Source: Symbiodinium natans (lineage: Eukaryota; Sar; Dinophyceae; Suessiales; Symbiodiniaceae). From it: 64,000 bases of DNA. Below, one piece after another: positions 59,805 to 64,000 of this stretch. Location of the stretch: positions 188,501 through 252,500 of the forward strand of contig CAJNDS010002569.1 of the NCBI GenBank assembly GCA_905221605.1, given 5' to 3'. The translations under genes and the position numbers were made by a program. Numbering within the stretch: the stretch's first letter is position 1; every line of letters starts with the position of its first letter. Under the pieces are notes generated by a model. It saw nothing but the letters and a program-made list of their open reading frames with translations, had not been told where the DNA came from and searched no databases.

Positions 59805-59965
59805 GTACTAGGACACGAAAGCACACTCATGTTCTGAAGGGGTTGCCACCCCTCTACAAGATCCCCCCTTGAAACCCCCATCCTGGACCTTAAACACAAG
59901 CCTTGCAAACCCTAAGCTTCCGAAACATCATGACTCTTTCCCTGCGGCCCACCCGCCCGCCCCAG

Positions 59966-60132
59966 CTGATCTCCTAGGGATCAACTTCTGCGCCCCCAGC
60001 AATATCCTGGTTTCCTCTCCTGGGCTACCCCCCCCCTTCCCCCGGTCAGCAAGAAAGGGTGGCCTGTGTACTCCTAACTTAGCCATTGATGCCCCCAGCT
60101 GTACCCGTTTTTTGTCCTGTGGCGGTCCTCAT
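59966..60132 (+). CDS. Exon
   Basis: CCGCCCCAG then DLLGINFCAPSNILVSSPGL, later GGLCTPNLAIDAPSCTRFLS; Pro-rich; ends at a CCCTAAA tract. Confidence 0.4.
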
Positions 60133-60616
60133 AACCCTAAACCCCAAACCTGGAGTTGAACCTTCAAAAACCCGAAACCTGCGGTTTCGGTTCTTAGGGT
60201 TATTGAGGGTCTAGGGCTTCTAGGGTGTTCAGGCTAGTAAGGTCTTAGGCCAGGTTAGCCAGGATAAATTTTGAGGCGCCTGCTTTTTTAATCATCCATT
60301 TTCCCAAACAGTTTCTGCAAGATATTCTGAAAGGTCAAGAGACTGGGGTCTGGTGCGTGTTGTGTTTTTTCTCTTGTTTTCTATTTTTCTTTTTTTTTTT
60401 TTTTGGGGGGGGGGGGGGTTAGGGTTGAGGGTTGAGGGTTTAGAGCTTTTTTGTTTTTTCTCTTCATTTTTTTTGTGGGTCCGGGGTGGGGGGGGAGGGG
60501 GGGGCTTGGGCCTTCATGGGCTTAGGGCTTTTGGAGTCTAAGGTGGCGCAGGCTTTTGTGGTGTAGGGCTCAGGGTTTTGGGGTGGCTCTTTGGCTTTTG
60601 CTGGCTTCGGGCCCTG

Positions 60617-60690
60617 GAACCCTAAACCCTAAACCCTAAACCCTAAACCCTAAACCCTAAACCCTAAACCCTAAACCCTAAACCCTAAGC
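60617..60690 (-). repeat. CCCTAAA array, 10 units
   Basis: On the minus strand this is a TTTAGGG tract directly after the stop codon at 60685. Confidence 0.96.
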
Positions 60691-60880
60691 ATCTGAGGTG
60701 CGGAGGTTGTAGGCAAGACGGATCGATGGTGGCTCAACATCGCACCTCGACCGGAGATATCCCTGAATAATCAGAATAGGGTTTGGGGGGTCTCATTATG
60801 GTATGATTACAACCTAAGGGAATACTGTGAGTAAGTATTTCCGACCCCTATAGTAGGATCCCAGAAAGCGATCTCGAACG
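60685..60880 (-). CDS. Minus-strand gene end with family E introner
   Basis: Minus exons 60880-60846 and 60762-60685: FEIAFWDPTIG|GYLRSRCDVEPPSIRLAYNL then RTSDA, TAG from the first TTTAGGG. Same phase 0 as the plus-strand E introns. Confidence 0.6.
60763..60845 (-). mobile_element. Family E introner, inverted copy
   Basis: 83 nt on the minus strand: GTCGGAAATACTTACTCAC to TATTCTGATTATTCAG. Confidence 0.75.
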
Positions 60881-61128
60881 CTTCAAGCTGTAGGGTTGAG
60901 CTTGCGGATTTAGCGTTCAGCAGTTCAGGACCTCTCAGCCTGAACAATTCACACCCTCAAGCCCAACCCCAAAACCCCCCAACCCCTGATTTCAGGCCCC
61001 TGAAGAACCCTAAGCCGCAAACACCCCCAAAACCGTATGGACCCCTGTGACTATTGCATGACTGCGTTTGCGTCCTTTCTCTCGAGGGCGGGGGGGAAAC
61101 CAAATAACCCTCACTAGGTAAGCTGAGC

Positions 61129-61425
61129 TTAAGCTTGGAGCAAACAAGCGCAGAGGCCACAAGGTGTCGAACCCTGCGGGGTTCGCTGAACTTCGTCGAA
61201 CTTGTTGGGGGTTTGCTTGCGGGGGCTCAGGTAGGTTCGCAGCAGATTCGAACCTGACAGTTGTGGATTCAGTACAGAAAGCAAAGACCTGTTGCTTCTG
61301 CTAAAGCACCATTTATCCACTTTACCTCTCTTTTTGTAATTAGAATTGGGGAAGCACAGGTCAGAGAAACCATAAAAACATTCATAGATTTTTTCCTTGC
61401 AAGGCAACTTCTCCGGACATTTCTA
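61129..61425 (-). CDS. Minus-strand exon, Cys-rich
   Basis: Minus: AAACCGTAG then KCPEKLPCKEKIYECFYGFS and DLCFPNSNYKKRGKVDKWCF, stop TAA at 61129. Cys spacing could bind metal or form disulfides. The longest minus exon here; probably upstream of 60880. Confidence 0.5.
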
Positions 61426-61928
61426 CGGTTTGCCGGCTAGTTCGCTGAACAATTCAGGTACAACGAGTTTTACAGTGTTCTTGCTCTTCAGATGTGTGCA
61501 TACACATGATATGATGCCCCGCCAAATCGGGCCTTGGACTTCGATGTAAGCACACAAAACCGCATCGATTCTTCATTCATCGTTTATCTTAGCAAACTCT
61601 AAACTTTAAGCCCTGAAACCCTAAACCCTAAACCCTAGACCCTAGACCCTAAACCCTAAGCCTGCACCGTCGACACGTATCTCCTCGAACTCTAGCGAAC
61701 ATCCAAGCGCGTCCTTTTCGAAGTTTCAGCCCTTTCGGCCTCGATGTTCATTTTGCCATCATAGGTTTTAAGCGCTAAGGACCCTAAACCCTCAACACTA
61801 GGTGTGAGAGTGAGAGAGGAAAGCCCCCACCCTAGCCAAATCCCGAGATTTCAGATGGTCTAGGGTTTAGTGCTTAGCCTCCCAACCCTCCCCGCCCCCG
61901 TAAACCCCACCCCCCCCCCCCCAAAAAA

Positions 61929-61962
<34 letters not shown>

Positions 61963-61987
61963 TATACATATATATAAAATGGGATAG
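61426..61987. other. No firm gene; A-run and TA microsatellite
   Basis: R tract 61616-61660; C-run/A-run/TA repeats 61911-61977. Confidence 0.5.
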
Positions 61988-62068
61988 GAGCTCTACGCGC
62001 TCGGCATCTTCGCGCTTGCTGTGTGCGTCGTCCAGGCGCTTTCGGGGTGGAAGGGCTTCCGGGGTTGA
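61988..62068 (+). CDS. Terminal exon, membrane helix
   Basis: ATGGGATAG then ELYALGIFALAVCVVQALSG then WKGFRG, TGA at 62066. Confidence 0.6.
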   Translation, partial: ELYALGIFALAVCVVQALSGWKGFRG

Positions 62069-62142
62069 AGGCTCCCGGCATGTAGGGTTTGGGGTTTAGG
62101 GTGTAGGGTTTAGGGTTTAGGGTTTAGGGTTTAGGTCGTGGG

Positions 62143-62340
62143 ATGCACGATGCTCAGAACTTCAGAAACTTCTGGTTTAGGGGAGGCTCGGGGCTTCGAA
62201 TCCTAGGTCCGCGGTCCAAGCCTAGGGTCCGTCAGGATTTTGGGCACCTGGGTTTGGAGGTCTGTGGGGTTGGTCTAAGTTATGAATCGCCCGAAAATGG
62301 TTCCGAGCTAGCACGGCCCGAAGAGGGCCAATACTTGTGA
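62143..62340 (+). CDS. Small ORF, 65 aa
   Basis: ATG at 62143: MHDAQNFRNFWFRGGSGLRI, ending ENGSELARPEEGQYL. Complete ORF; unknown. Confidence 0.45.
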   Translation: MHDAQNFRNFWFRGGSGLRILGPRSKPRVRQDFGHLGLEVCGVGLSYESPENGSELARPEEGQYL

Positions 62341-62525
62341 GCAACCCTAGGTAAAAACAAGTGGAAGCGAGCATCGGCCCCCTGCACCCTAATGAGCTCT
62401 AATTGAATCATCCGAAGCGCACCCAAACTCCTGGAACCTAAACCATTGGCTCAACCCATTCCATAAACCACCCGCAGCTTTCTAGAAACACCTCAAACAC
62501 TATAACATCCTGACAGAACCTCCCT

Positions 62526-62875
62526 TCTAAGGGTAGTTTCATGGGCCCTGAATATGGCTCCTTTCCGCCTTTACAGGGTTCTAATGTCATGTGCAATGCC
62601 GACAAGCTGGGTTTAGGGTTTAGGGTTGAGGGTTTCGGGTTTTGGGTTTAGGGTTTCGGGTTTCGAGTTTCGAGTTAAGGGGCATGGGGGTTTACACAGA
62701 AGACAACTTGAGCTTGGGCCCACAGGCGCTTCAGGGGTTCGAGAGCTACTAGGGCTTTAGCGTTTCCTGAAGCCTCAACCCCAAAGCCCTAAACCCTAGC
62801 CTCTGTATGGGGGTATATAAGGGGTAATTATATAAGAAGGGCCCATACGAAGGGACCATGGAACTTCCCTAAGAT
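62526..62875. mobile_element. Family C arms separated by other DNA
   Basis: Left arm GGGTAGTTTCATGGGCCC at 62531 and right arm GGGCCCATACGAAGGGACC at 62845 lie 300 bp apart with a TTTAGGG tract (62611-62690) between. Confidence 0.5.
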
Positions 62876-62914
62876 CCCTCCCCCTCTGATTCAGCCCCCC
62901 CCCCCCCTGGCAAG

Positions 62915-62974
62915 GTTCATACGCTCAACCTCGGGCTGCGCGCCTTGGCGGCGTCCCGGGAGAGACCTCTTGGG
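62915..62974 (+). CDS. Internal exon, 20 codons
   Basis: CCCCCTGGCAAG then VHTLNLGLRALAASRERPLG; donor GGG|GTTTGGG; phase 0/0. Confidence 0.6.
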
Positions 62975-63047
62975 GTTTGGGTTTAGGGTTTGGGGTGTAG
63001 GGTTTAGGGTGTAGGGTTTAGGGTTTAGGGTTTAGGGTTTAGGCTGG

Positions 63048-63238
63048 GGGAATGGAGATCTTTGAGGGCCATTGAAAAGCACGAGGTCCGAAGGGCTCTC
63101 ACCCAGCACTCTATGCCCCACACTTAAACCTACCAAAACCGAGAGTACCATCATGGGCCTGTTTTGTGGATGCCCTGGACGATTTGGGGTGATACAAAGC
63201 AATGAGGAAACGAGTCCATGATCTGGACTTGCCCCCAC
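63048..63238 (-). CDS. Putative minus exon
   Basis: Minus: MGASPDHGLVSSLLCITPNR then MMVLSVLVGLSVGHRVLGES, ending PQRSPFPQ at the tract. Overlaps the next ORF by 20 bp. Confidence 0.35.
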
Positions 63239-63400
63239 ACGGAACTGTCAAATCGAGGTCACGGTGAAGTGGTGACGATCATCCCAGTCTTCTTTGCCCT
63301 GGGCGTTCTTTTCTCGCTCTTCCAGGCGCTGTTTTGTAGGGTATGGAATTTTGCAGGGTTGGGGCGGGGGGAAAGTCGGGCCACACAGGAGGGAAGGTAG
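63218..63400 (+). CDS. Small ORF with membrane helix, 60 aa
   Basis: ATG at 63218; HGEVVTIIPVFFALGVLFSL then FQALFCRVWNF; TAG at 63398. Confidence 0.5.
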   Translation: MIWTCPHTELSNRGHGEVVTIIPVFFALGVLFSLFQALFCRVWNFAGLGRGESRATQEGR

Positions 63401-63592
63401 AGTTTAGGGTGGGTTGATCTGGAGAAGTCTTGAGAATTCAGATCCCTAATCCTTGCCCTCAAGAAAGCCTTGCGAAAGCAAGAAAAAACCCCTGAACCCT
63501 AAACCCGAAACCCTGAACATAGCCCTTGGCCCCTAATTCAGGGACGGCTTCGGGTGTAGCAACATTGGGGTCCGGGGTTCAGGAGCTTTCAG

Positions 63593-63793
63593 GCTTTGGT
63601 TGCGGCTGGCTTGTTTGGGGCAAAAAGGGTTGAGGGTCGACTTACGTACTTAGCCAGTATTTACACTTTCAACTTTCTGGGTTTCCTTATTTAGTAGGAA
63701 TACTAAGGTTTAACTATTGCTTGGTTATTGCAGATGTACGTCTACTGGTTGAAGAATTGCAGTCGCCCCTCAGGCTCTAGCTCCGGCAACTGA
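63593..63793 (+). CDS. Two exons, phase 0
   Basis: 63593-63628 (ALVAAGLFGAKR) and 63734-63793 (MYVYWLKNCSRPSGSSSGN, TGA at 63791). Intron 63629-63733, GTTGAGGG to CTTGGTTATTGCAG, with branch-like GTTTAAC. Confidence 0.5.
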
Positions 63794-63879
63794 AGGCCGT
63801 AGTGCCCGAAAGCCCCAAATCTTCACCTTGGTGTAGGGTTCAATGTTCAGTTGTGCCCTAAGCCCTAAACCGAAACCCT

Positions 63880-63978
63880 AAACCCTAAGCCCTGAACCCT
63901 GAACCCTGAACCCTGAACCCTAAACCCTAAACCCTAAACCCTAAACCCTAAACCCTAAACCCTAAACCCTAAACCCTA
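63880..63978 (-). repeat. CCCTAAA/CCCTGAA array
   Basis: Last array, 14 units; the window ends in unique sequence, so this is not a chromosome end. Confidence 0.96.
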
Positions 63979-64000
63979 CCAAGAGCCCAATCTTGTTGAA

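Noticed and set aside
1-64000. CRISPR array
   Set aside because: Repeats are 7-8 bp telomere-like units without unique spacers of constant length.
1-64000. Higher-plant nuclear DNA, suggested by TTTAGGG
   Set aside because: Introners, GC/GA donors, ubiquitin-like/ankyrin and TIR-like membrane proteins and high GC3 fit a dinoflagellate better.

Overview
The window looks like nuclear DNA of a dinoflagellate. Evidence: plant-type TTTAGGG repeats throughout; a ubiquitin-like plus ankyrin protein and a TIR-like SHSW...CIDQ...LWCIFEL membrane protein, both typical of dinoflagellates; introns that follow GT-AG but also GC-AG and GA-AG; and many short inverted-repeat elements sitting exactly at intron positions (introners). 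No bacterial operon, tRNA, rRNA or CRISPR array is visible. All splice structures are read by eye, without transcript data.

Layout: hundreds of short tracts of TTTAGGG (written F) or CCCTAAA (R) and their variants are spread over all 64 kb. Between them lie short blocks of about 40-300 bp. Many blocks hold an open, coding-like exon with AG before it and GT after it, most on the plus strand. CCCTAAA tracts tend to sit upstream of the acceptor and TTTAGGG tracts directly after the donor, so that GTTTAGGG itself often supplies the 5' splice site. The telomere-like DNA therefore seems to be mostly intronic or intergenic filler around tiny exons.

Best gene models: a 3-exon TIR-like multipass membrane protein (5022-6848, 534 aa) and a 9-exon ubiquitin-like/ankyrin protein (20176-24292, 343 aa) whose frame stays intact across eight introns, three of them introners and five larger, each of the five carrying telomere-like tracts. 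Shorter models with consistent phase lie at 14955-15179, 28834-29401, 35399-35597, 37831-38158, 45141-45466 (34-nt intron made only of telomere-like units), 45627-45932, 47996-48440, 56028-56431, 59575-59804 and, on the minus strand, 60685-60880. Many further exons are orphans whose partners I could not join; a few resemble known families (ankyrin, PPR, NIPA-like, TRPM/LSDAT-like).

At least eight families of short palindromic elements recur: A (CTTGGTAGCCCAGTGG), B (GGTTCATGGTACTTA), C (GGGTAGTTGCATGGGCCC), D (ACTAACAGTCCTTA), E (GTCGGAATAATTGC), F (AATTAGGGGTACC), G (CTACTATTTGCTTAAG), H (AAGGTTCTAAGGGGAGTAT), plus an A-related type L (GGACCCAGAGTAGGCCC). In two L copies a telomere-like tract has been placed inside the introner between direct repeats, linking introners and telomere arrays.
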